Source: a bacterium
GTDB taxonomy: Bacteria; Myxococcota_A; Bradymonadia; UBA7976; UBA1532
Reading direction: 5' to 3'
Assembly: GCA_030426085.1 (NCBI GenBank)
Contig: JAUHYW010000008.1
Location: forward strand, 1 to 64,000
DNA length: 64,000 nt
Positions 1 through 8,384 of the stretch are shown piece by piece. The notes beneath the pieces are model-generated. The model saw only the letters and a list, made by a program, of their open reading frames with translations, was not told the origin of the DNA and made no database searches. Position 1 is the first letter of the stretch; each line of letters opens with the position of its first letter. The position numbers and the translations under genes were made by a program.

Positions 1-540
1 TATGAGCCTCACGGTGGTGTGGGTGGTGTGATGGCCGGCCGGCGGTCCCGGGGGGTCCCGGGCTCATCGGCTGCGCCGAGTGTCGCCCGGCATCCCCCGG
101 GGCCGGCCTCGTGGGCTTTGGTGGGGGTGGGCGTGGGTGTCATGGCGGTGGTGGGCATCGCGTCGGCGCGGCCGGCGGGGTCCCGGGGTGTTACGGGCTC
201 CTTCGTGGTGCCGAACGTGTCGCCCTCCACACCCCGGGCGCCGGCCGCGCGGCGCTTCGGTGGGGGATGGCTCCGGGCGGGGGGCGTGGCGGCCGTCGAC
301 CGGCGCTCGCCCGCCGCGCCTCGCGTATCTGGGGCGGGGCGCGAAGGATGGGCGATGGGGATGGGATGGGTGAGGGCGGGATGGCCGGGCGGGGCGCTCA
401 GAGCGTCGGTCGTTCGCCGGTCGACGTCCTGTGCCACGCGATCTGACTCGGGGGTGGAGCCGGTCGGGGTATGCCATCACGGGTGTCGGTTGTGAGCGGG
501 CGGTGGTTGGTCGAGCGTCGAGTCGGCGATCGTCGATCAT

Positions 541-649
541 CCAGGCGGTCGCTTTGCCCAGCCGATGCCCACCCAGACGGTCATCCTGCCGACCCGTAGC
601 CCACCCAGGCGGTCGCCTTGTCCACCCTATGCCCACCCAGACTGCCATC
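541..649. repeat. Direct repeat pair, 45 bp units
   Basis: Two 45-base units, at 541-585 and 605-649, are clearly similar; both begin CCAGGCGGTCGC and both contain ATGCCCACCCAGAC followed by CATC. They are spaced 64 bases apart start to start and differ at a handful of positions. No open frame gives the repeat a protein-level explanation. Confidence 0.65.
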
Positions 650-797
650 AACGGAGGTCGAGCGCGCAGCGCGAGACGCGAGCGACGCTGTCTCTGCAGA
701 TGCCATCGCTCATCCAGCGCGTGGGCCCAGCGCACAAGATCCCACCCAGAACGCGCGAGCACGCGAGCGGAGCGAGCCGCCGAGCGCAGCGAAGGCA

Positions 798-890
798 TCC
801 GGGCTTGCCCGGACAGGTCGGAGCGAGAGCGCAGTGCGAGCGAAGCGAGTGCGAGCACCGAGCGGAGATCCTGCCCCCGCGCAGCGGGGG
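798..890. repeat. Two short perfect hairpins
   Basis: The first is TCCGGGC (798-804), TT, GCCCGGA (807-813). The second is CCCCCGC (874-880), GCA, GCGGGGG (884-890). Both have perfect 7-bp stems and very short loops. Neither is followed by a T tract, so they are not obvious intrinsic terminators for either strand, although either could stop or pause transcription from the TIR-STAND gene, which ends nearby on the minus strand. Confidence 0.5.
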
Positions 891-967
891 TGCCGGAGTC
901 GAGCACGGCAACGAGACGCTGTTGGCGCGTTCCGAGCCGCCGAGAGCTGGCCCGCCTCGCCTGCCCT

Positions 968-1030
968 CAGCGTTGCCCACACCTCCGTCAAACCCACCCG
1001 CAGCGTTGCCCACCCCTCCGTCAAACCCAC
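968..1030. repeat. Tandem repeat pair, 30 bp units
   Basis: Two 30-base units, 968-997 and 1001-1030, differ at one position; each runs from CAGCGTTGCCCAC to CCGTCAAACCCAC. They are separated by only three bases. The unit is a multiple of three, but no recognisable protein uses it. Confidence 0.75.
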
Positions 1031-1219
1031 GTGAACCCAGCCCAAGCTGTCGCCGAGCCACCCCCGCCCCTACCACAGCCACCAAGCGACGACGACGGCC
1101 AGCGCCAGCCCCGCCCACAACCAACCGCGCCCGGACTCGGAATGCTCCGACGAGACTGGCGCCGGCCCCGATCGGTCGAGCGGCGGCAGTTCATCCACGG
1201 CATCGGCGTGCTCGGACGG

Positions 1220-4108
1220 TTACTCGTCGATCGGCAGCTCGACCATCACATCCGCCTCATGCAGCCACCCGGGCGCCGCCTCGCCCAGCGCGTGGGCCAG
1301 CTCGTCCAGCGCCCCATCCCGCCGGTGATACCGCACCTCACGCACGCCCTCCCGCGCCGACTCATAGGCCCGCCGCGCCGCCTCCGGCTCACCCCGGGCG
1401 AGCGCGAGCCGGGCGGCCTCGAGGTCGGCGTCGACGAGGTGCAGCCGCATGCCGCCCCGCGCGGCGATGGACCGGGCTTCCGCGAGGTCGACGGCGGCGA
1501 GGTCGAGGTCACCGCTCCGGCGATGCAAGGCGGCGCGGGCAAGCAGGCCAAACGGCGTCTGGTCTTGTCGGCCCGCGCGGCGCAGGCCGGCGACGGCGGC
1601 GTCGAGGTGGCGCCGGGCGCGGGCGGGGTCGGCGGGCTCGACGGTCAGGGCGGCGCGGCCGAGCAGGAGGTGGGCGAGGGCGATGTCTAGCGGACCGAGA
1701 TGCTTTTGGTGCAGTGGAAGCATCCACTCAGCCCTCTCCAACACCTCCCCGGGCCGCTCTGCCAGCAGCAGGTCGCCGTATTGATAGCCCTGCAACGCGT
1801 ACAGCCGCGGCAGCCCGGGCTGCATCTCGGCCTGCAACCGCTCGGTCTCGGCGAAGAGCGCCCGGGCCGCGGCCCGCCGCCCCCGCTGGTGCAGCGCGTC
1901 GGCCAGGGCGGTGCGCTGGAGCATCCGCTGGAAGGCATCCCATCTGCGGTCGGCGTGCGCCACCGCCTGCCGGGCGCGGGCGATCGCGCCGTCGGCGGCG
2001 CCCGGGGGGTCGAGCCGGCCCAGGGTCAGCAGCAGCTCGCTGAGGTTGCCGGCGGCGATGGCGGCGTTCTTCCAGTGCTGCTGCTCGGCCTCCAGCGCCA
2101 GTCCAGCCTCAATAGGCTCCACCGCCTCGCCCAGCCGCCCGAGGGCCCGCAGGGCGAAGCCGGCCTCGCCGAGCAGCCACGACCGCTTGTGCGCCGACAG
2201 CCCGGGGTGGGGCCGGGACCAGGGCCGCTCGAAGAGGTGGGCCACGGCGGCGAGGTTTGCGGCGAAGGCCCCGAGCTTGCGCGACGTGTAGTGCTCGCCA
2301 CCCCGCTTGATCCGCCACCCGTAGACATCCAGCGCCTCCCCCTGCCGCCCGCCCGCGCACCCGTGCATCACCGCCCGGTACAGCGGCTCCAGCCCGACCA
2401 GACCATCCGGCCTCTCCGCCCCCACCCCGCAGAAATACTCGAACAGCCGCCCATGCCCCGCCGCCCACGCCTCCGGCGCCTCCCCCCGCAGCATCTCCCC
2501 AAACGCCTCCCGCACCAGCGGATGGGCGTCCACCGCGCCCCCGTCCCCCGCCCACGCCCCGCCGCCCCGCTCACCCCCGACCGCCTCGCCATCCCCCCGC
2601 ACCACACCCGCCGCCTCACCCGCGCGCCGCGCCTCCTCGTCTCCAGCGCCCCCCGCCCGGATCAGCAGCCCCAGCCCGCGCAGGTGGGCCACCGCCTTCT
2701 TCCACCGCCGCCCCTGCACCCCGTCTTCCAGCCCGTCGGTCAGCCCCGCGATCACCGGCCGCCCCAGCAGCGCCCCCAGCGCGCCGGCATCCGCCGCCCG
2801 GTCGAACAGCCCCACGATCCGCAGCACCTGCCGGTCCGCCTCCGCCAGCCACCGATCGTAGGCCGCCATCACCCGCTTCGCGTGCCCGCCCCCGTCCTCG
2901 GCCTCGGTCAGCCGCTCGATCCGATCCCGCTGCCGCGCGTCGCCCGCATGGAACATCGCCAGATACGACCCCATCAGGTTGACCGCCAGCGCGTGCCCCT
3001 TCACCTCGACCACCGCCGCCCGCAGCTCCTCCTCGGCCCCGACCACGCCCCACCGCCGCAGCACCTCGGCCCCGACCGCCCCGCTCAACGCCGGCAGCCG
3101 AAGCACCCCGATCCCCGGCGTCCCCTCGGCAAAGTCCCGCAGCATCTGTCGGCTGCTCACCACGCACAGCCCGTTCATCCGCGCCGCCAACTCCCGAAGC
3201 AGCGTCGCCAGGGCCGGATCCTTGATCCGCCCCTCCGACTCCCCCGGCGGAAACTGCAAGGGCTCCAGCCCATCCAGCACCAGCAGCGTCGGCTGCTCCC
3301 GGATCAGCGCCGCCAGCCGCACCCCCTTGGCCCACGGATCGCCCTCGCTCGGCCGGGGATCCCCGAACCACGTCAGCGCCTGCTCGATGAACAGGTCGGC
3401 CGACACCTGCCGATCCTCGCCCGCGCCCTGACTGTAGAAGCTCCACCCGTACACCCGCGCCGCGCCCCGGTAATCCGCATCACCCATGCCCGCCAGCCAG
3501 CGATCGACCAGCGCGCTCTTGCCCTCGCCGCCGACGCCGATGACCGCCTGCACCCGGGTCCCCGGATCGGCCCACGCCGCGTCCAGCGCCGCCAGCTCGT
3601 CTTCGCGCCCGAGGAAGAACCGCCCCCCGCTCGGCAGCCGATACGTCTCGACATCCGGCTCGCCGACCCGATACGCGCCCGGCGAGTGCCCGGTCGTCTC
3701 GCCGTCCAGCACGGCCCGCAGCATCGCCGCCGTCGCGGCCCAATCCCGGGCGGCGTCCCGGATCGGCACGAACGGGGTCAGCCCGGTGGGCATCGCGGCG
3801 GTGCTCACCGCGCCGATGATCACCGGCACCACCCGCACCCCGGCCTTGGCCTGCTCCACCGCCCGGATGACCTCGTCGGTGGCGTACAGCCGGGGCGCGG
3901 CGCGCCAGTGCCCGCTGACCAGGACGACGATCAGCGACGCGGCCTCGAGCGCCTCGACGATGCGGGTGGGCCAGACGTCGCCCGGGCTCAGGGCCAGCGT
4001 GTCGACGAAGGCGTCGAGCCCGACAGCCGCGAGCGCCGCGCTCAGGGCCTCGGCGTGGCCCCGGTCGGGGCCGGCGTAGCCGATGAAGATGGTGCCACCG
4101 TCGCTCAC
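1220..4108 (-). CDS. TIR-domain STAND ATPase with TPR-like C-terminus (NLR-like immune sensor candidate)
   Basis: The protein is 962 residues from a GTG start at 4108. That start was chosen because the TIR fold begins immediately after it and residues further upstream are low-complexity. Residues about 6-125 form a TIR domain: a FIGYAGPD first strand, SPGDVW, VVLVSGHW, and a likely catalytic glutamate in TDEV near residue 79. A linker leads to FLGREDEL and a Walker A GVGGEGKS at 191-198, with a Walker B-like LLVLDGLE near 275-282, typical of STAND (NACHT/NB-ARC-like) ATPases. The remainder is helical and TPR-like. By family knowledge such proteins sense a trigger through the C-terminus, oligomerise, and use TIR to consume NAD+ or make a nucleotide signal; this is inference for this gene. 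It stands alone in orientation with no partner gene. Confidence 0.8.
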   Translation of the reverse strand: MSDGGTIFIGYAGPDRGHAEALSAALAAVGLDAFVDTLALSPGDVWPTRIVEALEAASLIVVLVSGHWRAAPRLYATDEVIRAVEQAKAGVRVVPVIIGAVSTAAMPTGLTPFVPIRDAARDWAATAAMLRAVLDGETTGHSPGAYRVGEPDVETYRLPSGGRFFLGREDELAALDAAWADPGTRVQAVIGVGGEGKSALVDRWLAGMGDADYRGAARVYGWSFYSQGAGEDRQVSADLFIEQALTWFGDPRPSEGDPWAKGVRLAALIREQPTLLVLDGLEPLQFPPGESEGRIKDPALATLLRELAARMNGLCVVSSRQMLRDFAEGTPGIGVLRLPALSGAVGAEVLRRWGVVGAEEELRAAVVEVKGHALAVNLMGSYLAMFHAGDARQRDRIERLTEAEDGGGHAKRVMAAYDRWLAEADRQVLRIVGLFDRAADAGALGALLGRPVIAGLTDGLEDGVQGRRWKKAVAHLRGLGLLIRAGGAGDEEARRAGEAAGVVRGDGEAVGGERGGGAWAGDGGAVDAHPLVREAFGEMLRGEAPEAWAAGHGRLFEYFCGVGAERPDGLVGLEPLYRAVMHGCAGGRQGEALDVYGWRIKRGGEHYTSRKLGAFAANLAAVAHLFERPWSRPHPGLSAHKRSWLLGEAGFALRALGRLGEAVEPIEAGLALEAEQQHWKNAAIAAGNLSELLLTLGRLDPPGAADGAIARARQAVAHADRRWDAFQRMLQRTALADALHQRGRRAAARALFAETERLQAEMQPGLPRLYALQGYQYGDLLLAERPGEVLERAEWMLPLHQKHLGPLDIALAHLLLGRAALTVEPADPARARRHLDAAVAGLRRAGRQDQTPFGLLARAALHRRSGDLDLAAVDLAEARSIAARGGMRLHLVDADLEAARLALARGEPEAARRAYESAREGVREVRYHRRDGALDELAHALGEAAPGWLHEADVMVELPIDE

Positions 4109-4366
4109 CCGTCGGTTGTCGCCTGCCAGGGGCGGTCGCGCAATGACCCGAGTCTTACAGACCAGCCCTCGCCGGTGTTTCCGCGGGGCGCGCGCGCCGC
4201 GGATCAGCCCTCGCCGGGGGTCTGGAGGCAGCGCAGCGGCCGCGGACCACCGGCGAGGGGCGGTCCGGACCCGCCGCGGCGGGCGCAGACCTGCCCCGGG
4301 GGGCGGTGGGGGATGGTCGGCGCTGAAAAAATCGGCCCCCTCGCCGGTGATCGGCGATGGTCCCAG

Positions 4367-4405
4367 ACCATCCCGGATCGCCCCTCGATGGCGATCCGGG
4401 ATGGT
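4367..4405. repeat. Perfect 16-bp-stem palindrome, copy 1
   Basis: ACCATCCCGGATCGCC (4367-4382) is the exact reverse complement of GGCGATCCGGGATGGT (4390-4405), with loop CCTCGAT (4383-4389). An equivalent structure lies exactly 340 bases downstream. There is no T tract on either side. It sits in the leader region upstream of the TIR-STAND gene when read on the minus strand. Confidence 0.85.
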
Positions 4406-4696
4406 CAGCGACCCCAGAAAGACCACCGCGTGCCGATCGGCGATGGTCGTCGCGGGCAGAGACCGTGTCGCGGGCCGCTCGCGGGCGGCGAGGGCCCGGA
4501 TCGACCGGCGCCGCGGGCAGTCTCCGGGCGACGGCGGCCTGCTCGGACGGCATCGAGGGCGACATGCGCCCGCTCGAAGCGGCCGAAGACGCCGTCGAGG
4601 GCAGTTCGAAAATGCTCAGCGCTGCCGAAGACCCCCTGGGCGGGCAGTTCGAAAATGGTCGAGGGGGCTGGCGATCGCCGCCGAGGGCTGATCGGG

Positions 4697-4755
4697 ATGG
4701 TCTCACACCATCCCGGATCACCCCTCGATGGCGATCCGGGATGGTGCGAGACCAT
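4697..4755. repeat. Extended palindrome, copy 2, with outer arms
   Basis: The inner stem is the same as copy 1 with one mismatch: arms 4707-4722 and 4730-4745 with the identical CCTCGAT loop. Here the pairing continues outward with ATGGTCTC (4697-4704) against GAGACCAT (4748-4755), giving a nested hairpin of about 59 bases. Retention of loop and arms in both copies points to a duplicated element rather than chance. Confidence 0.85.
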
Positions 4756-5067
4756 CGCCGAACGCCGTTGGATACGGTTTACCGGGGTGGAGACCATGCC
4801 CGATCGCCCCCGGGCGGGGGGTCGAAGATGGTCGGCGGCGCGAGAGATCGCCGGCGAGGGCGGGTCGGAGATGGTCAGCGCCGCGCGAGACCGCCGTCGA
4901 GGGCTGTTCCACGGCGCGGGCGACGGGCAGATGTGCCGCCGGGGACTTCGCCGACCCCGGGAGGGCGAGCAGACCAGCGCCATCCCGGCGACGTCGGCGG
5001 TCGGTGATCGCGCGGCGTCGGGTGGAGGTCGGGTCCGCCGGGGGGCGTCAGCGGCGGGCGGGGCCGC

Positions 5068-6747
5068 TCAGAGCTTCTGGTACGGGGTCTGCCCGGATCG
5101 CGGGCGGCGGGGGGCGCGGCGGCGCGGCGGCGCGGCGGCGGCGTCGGATGCCCCGCCCCCGTCGGCCCCGTCCGAAGCGGCCCCGTCCGAAGCGGCCCCG
5201 TCCGAAGCGGCCCCGTCGGTGGCGTCCGGCCCGGGCGCGGCGTCCACCGGCGCGGCGGGGGGCGCCGCGCCGGGCTCCACCAGGGCGTCGGGCTCGGGGA
5301 CGGCGTCGGCTTCGATCGCGGCGTCGGCCTCGACCGGCGCCTGCCGGCCGCGGCTGAGCAGCCACATGCCGAGGATGCCCAGCACGGCGATGATCCCGCC
5401 GACCACCAGCGCGATCTGGAGCGGCGAGCGGGGCGCCTTGGGCGGCGGGGGGCGGATGAGCGTGGACGACGCGTTGAACGCCTCGACCCCGGGCAGCGCG
5501 GCCGGCTCGTCGTCGACCAGCGTGGGGCGGTCGTCCCGCCGGGGCTCGGCGCTGGGGCTGCGGGCGGGCACGTCGGCCGCCGAGTTGTACAGCTCGTGGG
5601 CCGATCCGAGGGCGATGAGCGCCGCGGTCCGGTCGATGGGCGGGCCGCCCGCCGGGGGAGGGCTGGGGCCCCGAGGCGGGTCGCTGCCCCCCGCGCCCGG
5701 GTCGCGCAGGCCGGGGATCGGGTCGGGCACGGTCTCGGCGTGGGTCGCGAGCTGCTCGCCGGATTGCAGCTCTTCGTCGGCCTCGAGCCCGGGCAGCGGG
5801 GCGGTGATCTTGGGGCGCCGCCCGGCCGCCGCCGACGGGCCGACGGGGTAGCTGTCCACCGCCGGCCGCTGGCCCGAGGGGCGGTCGGTGCCGGTGAGTT
5901 GGCGCATGATGAGGTCGAGCGCGTCGAGCATGGCCCGGGCGTCGGGGAACCGGTCGGCGGGCTGCTTCTCCATGGCCCGCCGCAGGAAGGCGGCGACGGT
6001 CTTGGGCAGCCCCAGCTCGGCGGGCAGCGGGGGCATCGTATCGAACCGGTGGGCGTTGATGAGCGCCATCAGCGAGCTGCCGACGAAGGGCTTTCTGCCC
6101 GTGAGCATCTCGTAGAGGATGACCGCCACCGAGTACTGGTCCGCCGCCGGGCCGCAGGGCTCGCCCATGGCCTGCTCGGGCGAGAAGTAGGACGGTGAGC
6201 CGACGACGGTCCCCATCTGGGTCTGGAACCGCGCCCGGCGGTCGTCGAGCAGCTTGGCGATGCCGAAGTCCAGGATCTTGATGCGCTCTTCGCCGGCGGC
6301 GTCCTGCACGATCATGATGTTGGCCGGCTTGAGGTCGCGGTGGATCAGGTCGAGCCCGTGGGCTTCGACGAGCACGGTGACGACCTGCCGGATGTAGTCC
6401 AGCGCCCGGATCGGGTCGAGCGGGGCTTCGTCTTTGACGACCTGCTTGAGCTCGCGGCCGTCGACGTACTCCATGACCATGTACAGCGTGCCGGCGCTGT
6501 CGCCGTAGTCGTGCAGGGTGACGACGCCGGGGTGGTTCAGCCGGGCGATGGCCCGCGCTTCGCGGAAGAACCGGGCCCGCAGCGACTCGTCGGTGGCGGC
6601 GTGGGGTGAGATGACCTTGAGCGCGACGGTGCGCTCGACGGGGTGCTGGATCGCGCGATAGACGCTGCCGTACGCCCCGCGCCCGAGCGGGCCGATGATC
6701 TCGTACTTGTCGGCGATGCGCACACCGCTGTCGAATTCGGTGCTCAC
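5068..6747 (-). CDS. Membrane-anchored Ser/Thr protein kinase
   Basis: The product has 559 residues. The kinase domain runs from about residue 14 to 275, with a glycine loop LGRGAYGSV (21-29), the ATP-anchoring lysine in VALKV (44), catalytic HRDLKPAN (136-143), DFG (160-162) and an APE-equivalent SPEQA. It is of the Hanks/PknB type common in Myxococcota. A Pro-rich linker leads to one transmembrane helix at about 443-465 (LQIALVVGGIIAVLGILG), followed by an acidic tail with GAASD repeats that should lie outside the cytoplasm. No PASTA domain is present. The gene stands alone between the repeat array and the aminopeptidase gene, so its partner or substrate cannot be told. Confidence 0.9.
   Translation of the reverse strand: MSTEFDSGVRIADKYEIIGPLGRGAYGSVYRAIQHPVERTVALKVISPHAATDESLRARFFREARAIARLNHPGVVTLHDYGDSAGTLYMVMEYVDGRELKQVVKDEAPLDPIRALDYIRQVVTVLVEAHGLDLIHRDLKPANIMIVQDAAGEERIKILDFGIAKLLDDRRARFQTQMGTVVGSPSYFSPEQAMGEPCGPAADQYSVAVILYEMLTGRKPFVGSSLMALINAHRFDTMPPLPAELGLPKTVAAFLRRAMEKQPADRFPDARAMLDALDLIMRQLTGTDRPSGQRPAVDSYPVGPSAAAGRRPKITAPLPGLEADEELQSGEQLATHAETVPDPIPGLRDPGAGGSDPPRGPSPPPAGGPPIDRTAALIALGSAHELYNSAADVPARSPSAEPRRDDRPTLVDDEPAALPGVEAFNASSTLIRPPPPKAPRSPLQIALVVGGIIAVLGILGMWLLSRGRQAPVEADAAIEADAVPEPDALVEPGAAPPAAPVDAAPGPDATDGAASDGAASDGAASDGADGGGASDAAAAPPRRRAPRRPRSGQTPYQKL
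5171..5215. repeat. Three tandem 15-bp units inside the kinase tail
   Basis: TCCGAAGCGGCCCCG is repeated three times without change. On the coding strand it encodes the GAASD repeats near the kinase C-terminus. The unit is a multiple of three, so gain or loss would change tail length without a frameshift. Confidence 0.85.
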
Positions 6748-6861
6748 GGTTCGGCTCGGGCAGCGTCGGAGGGCCCGGCGGACGGCGCCGGGCCATCTGG
6801 GGAGGTATCAGACCGGGGCGTATCCGGCAAGGCGGGCGTCACCCGGGCCCCGGGGGGCGCC

Positions 6862-8307
6862 TCACAGCGCGTCGAGCAGCTCCACGAGCAGCGCCACCCC
6901 GTAGCCGGTGCCCCGCTCGCCGTTGCCCGAGGCCCCGGCGATGTCGAGGTGCAGCCAGGGCCTGGCGTAGTCTCCGAGGTGCTCGGCGATGAACTGCGCG
7001 GCGCACGACGACTGGGCGTTCATGCGGTCTTTGACCGAGTTCTTGAGGTCGGCGACCGGGCTCTTGAACTCCTTGCGGTAGAACTCGGGCACGTAGGGCA
7101 GCGGGTGCACCAGGTCGCCGCACCGCTTGCCGATGCGCACCGCGGCCGCCTCGAGGTCGTCGTCGTTGCACACCGAGGCCGCGTGGCGGTGGCCGGTGGC
7201 GACGAGCTGGGCCCCGGTGAGCGTGGCGAGGTCGATCAGGACGTCCGGCGCGTGGTGCCGCACGGCCCAGGCGACGCCGTCGCCGACGACCAGCCGGCCC
7301 TCGGCGTCGGTGTTGTTCACCTCGACGGTCTTGCCCGAGTAGAGCGTGATCACGTCGTCGTTGCGCAGCGCCCGGGGGCCGATGGCGTTCTCGGCGAGGC
7401 ACAGGATGGCGACCAGCCGGTGCTTCGTGCCGGCCCGCACCGCGGCGGAGAACGCGCCGAACACCGCCGCCGCGCCGCCCATGTCGCCCTTCATGCCGGG
7501 CATGCCGGTCTTGCCCTTCAGGCTGAGCCCGCCGGTGTCGTAGACGATGCCCTTGCCGACCCAGGCGATGGTCTTGTCGGCGTCGGCCGGGCCGTGGGTC
7601 AGCACGACGAGGGCCGGCGGGCGGCTGGCGGCCTTGCCCACCGCCCAGATGCCGCCCAGCCCGGCGTGGGCCAGCGCCTCGCCCTGCAACACCGAGATGT
7701 CGGCGTCCAGCTCGGCGGCGGTCTTGCGGGCCAGCTCGACGAAGGCGTCGGTGTGCAGCTCGTTGGTGGGGGTGTCGACCAGCCGGGCGGCCATGCGGGC
7801 GGCCTCGGCGATGATGCGCACCCGCTCGAGGTCGATGGCCTTGCCGTCGTCGGCGAGCAGCGCGATGCGCACCTGCCGCCGGCCGTCGTCGCCGGTCTTG
7901 CGGTCGTACAGCGGGAACGCCCGGGCCGCGGCGACCCCGGCGGCGACGGCGTGGGCCGCGTCTTCGATCGCGAGCACCAGGGCCACGTCGCCCTTGCCGG
8001 GGGCCTTGGCGGCGAGGTCGGCGATGCTGTGGGCCCGGGTGGGCGTATTGTGCCGGGAGCAGGCCTCGGGCAGCACCCCGGCCATCACCCGGCGGGGGCC
8101 GTCTCCGGCGATGAAGGTGCCGACGGTGGCCCCGGCGTCGCCCGGCTTGGTGGCCTCGATCATGGCGTCCCACACGGCGGCGGCGGCCGCGGGCAGGCGC
8201 CCGATGACGTCGTCTCCCAGCAGGCGGTCGCGGCGGCCGATGAAGACCGCGGCCTCGGCGTCGGCCAGGGCCGACTCGACTTCACTGAACAGGATTTCGG
8301 TGTGCAT
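6862..8307 (-). CDS. pepA: Leucyl aminopeptidase family M17
   Basis: The product is 481 residues from the ATG at 8307; an in-frame extension upstream is low-complexity. The C-terminal catalytic domain shows the dinuclear metal site of family M17: GKGIVYDTGG (K252, D257), the second aspartate in MKGDMGG (275), and the family signature NTDAEGRL (332-339) carrying Asp and Glu ligands. This cytoplasmic enzyme removes N-terminal residues from peptides and is usually a hexamer. The N-terminal 150 residues match the less conserved macrodomain-like part. It is divergent from the downstream murein endopeptidase gene, with a gap of 77 bases that must hold both promoters. Confidence 0.92.
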   Translation of the reverse strand: MHTEILFSEVESALADAEAAVFIGRRDRLLGDDVIGRLPAAAAAVWDAMIEATKPGDAGATVGTFIAGDGPRRVMAGVLPEACSRHNTPTRAHSIADLAAKAPGKGDVALVLAIEDAAHAVAAGVAAARAFPLYDRKTGDDGRRQVRIALLADDGKAIDLERVRIIAEAARMAARLVDTPTNELHTDAFVELARKTAAELDADISVLQGEALAHAGLGGIWAVGKAASRPPALVVLTHGPADADKTIAWVGKGIVYDTGGLSLKGKTGMPGMKGDMGGAAAVFGAFSAAVRAGTKHRLVAILCLAENAIGPRALRNDDVITLYSGKTVEVNNTDAEGRLVVGDGVAWAVRHHAPDVLIDLATLTGAQLVATGHRHAASVCNDDDLEAAAVRIGKRCGDLVHPLPYVPEFYRKEFKSPVADLKNSVKDRMNAQSSCAAQFIAEHLGDYARPWLHLDIAGASGNGERGTGYGVALLVELLDAL

Positions 8308-8384
8308 GGCGCGGACGGTAGCGTCGGGGGCCCGCGGGCGCAACTCGATCTCACCGGCGGCGGGCGGTGGGGTATGGTGGGGCC

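Larger units (their letters stand above)
1..1219. other. Gene-poor stretch with short repeats and hairpins
   Basis: I find no convincing gene here. Open frames exist in several phases, but their products are low-complexity Arg/Pro/Ala-rich strings typical of GC-rich non-coding DNA and none resembles a known family. The stretch holds two pairs of direct repeats (541-649 and 968-1030) and two tight hairpins (798-813 and 874-890). About 60 bases near 51-110 and 176-245 also look like diverged copies of each other, both starting with a GGGGTCCCGGG-like core. The part from 760 to 860 is made of many GCGAGCG-type words. It lies downstream of the TIR-STAND gene, so it may contain that gene's 3' region. 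Confidence 0.5.
4150..5000. repeat. Degenerate array of inverted and direct repeats between genes
   Basis: The roughly 950-base gap between the TIR-STAND gene and the kinase gene has no credible gene and is filled by repeated words. One unit carries CGAGAxCGCCGxCGAGGGC followed closely by GATGGTC, seen several times between 4680 and 4910. The 5' part, around 4161 and 4204, carries CAGCCCTCGCCGG, the same core in opposite orientation. GCAGTTCGAAAATG occurs at 4601-4614 and 4644-4657. Two long palindromes are listed separately. Open frames across the array change phase between units, which argues against coding. It could be a family of dispersed palindromic elements or a structured regulatory region. 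Confidence 0.65.

Noticed and set aside
4083-5007. Plus-strand open frames of about 200 codons across the repeat array
   Set aside because: They change frame between repeat units and encode Arg/Gly-rich low-complexity strings with no ribosome site or homology.
1700-5851. A 1383-codon open frame on the plus strand
   Set aside because: It is antisense to the TIR-STAND gene and part of the kinase gene, and crosses the non-coding repeat array. The product is Pro/Arg/Gln-rich without any recognisable domain.
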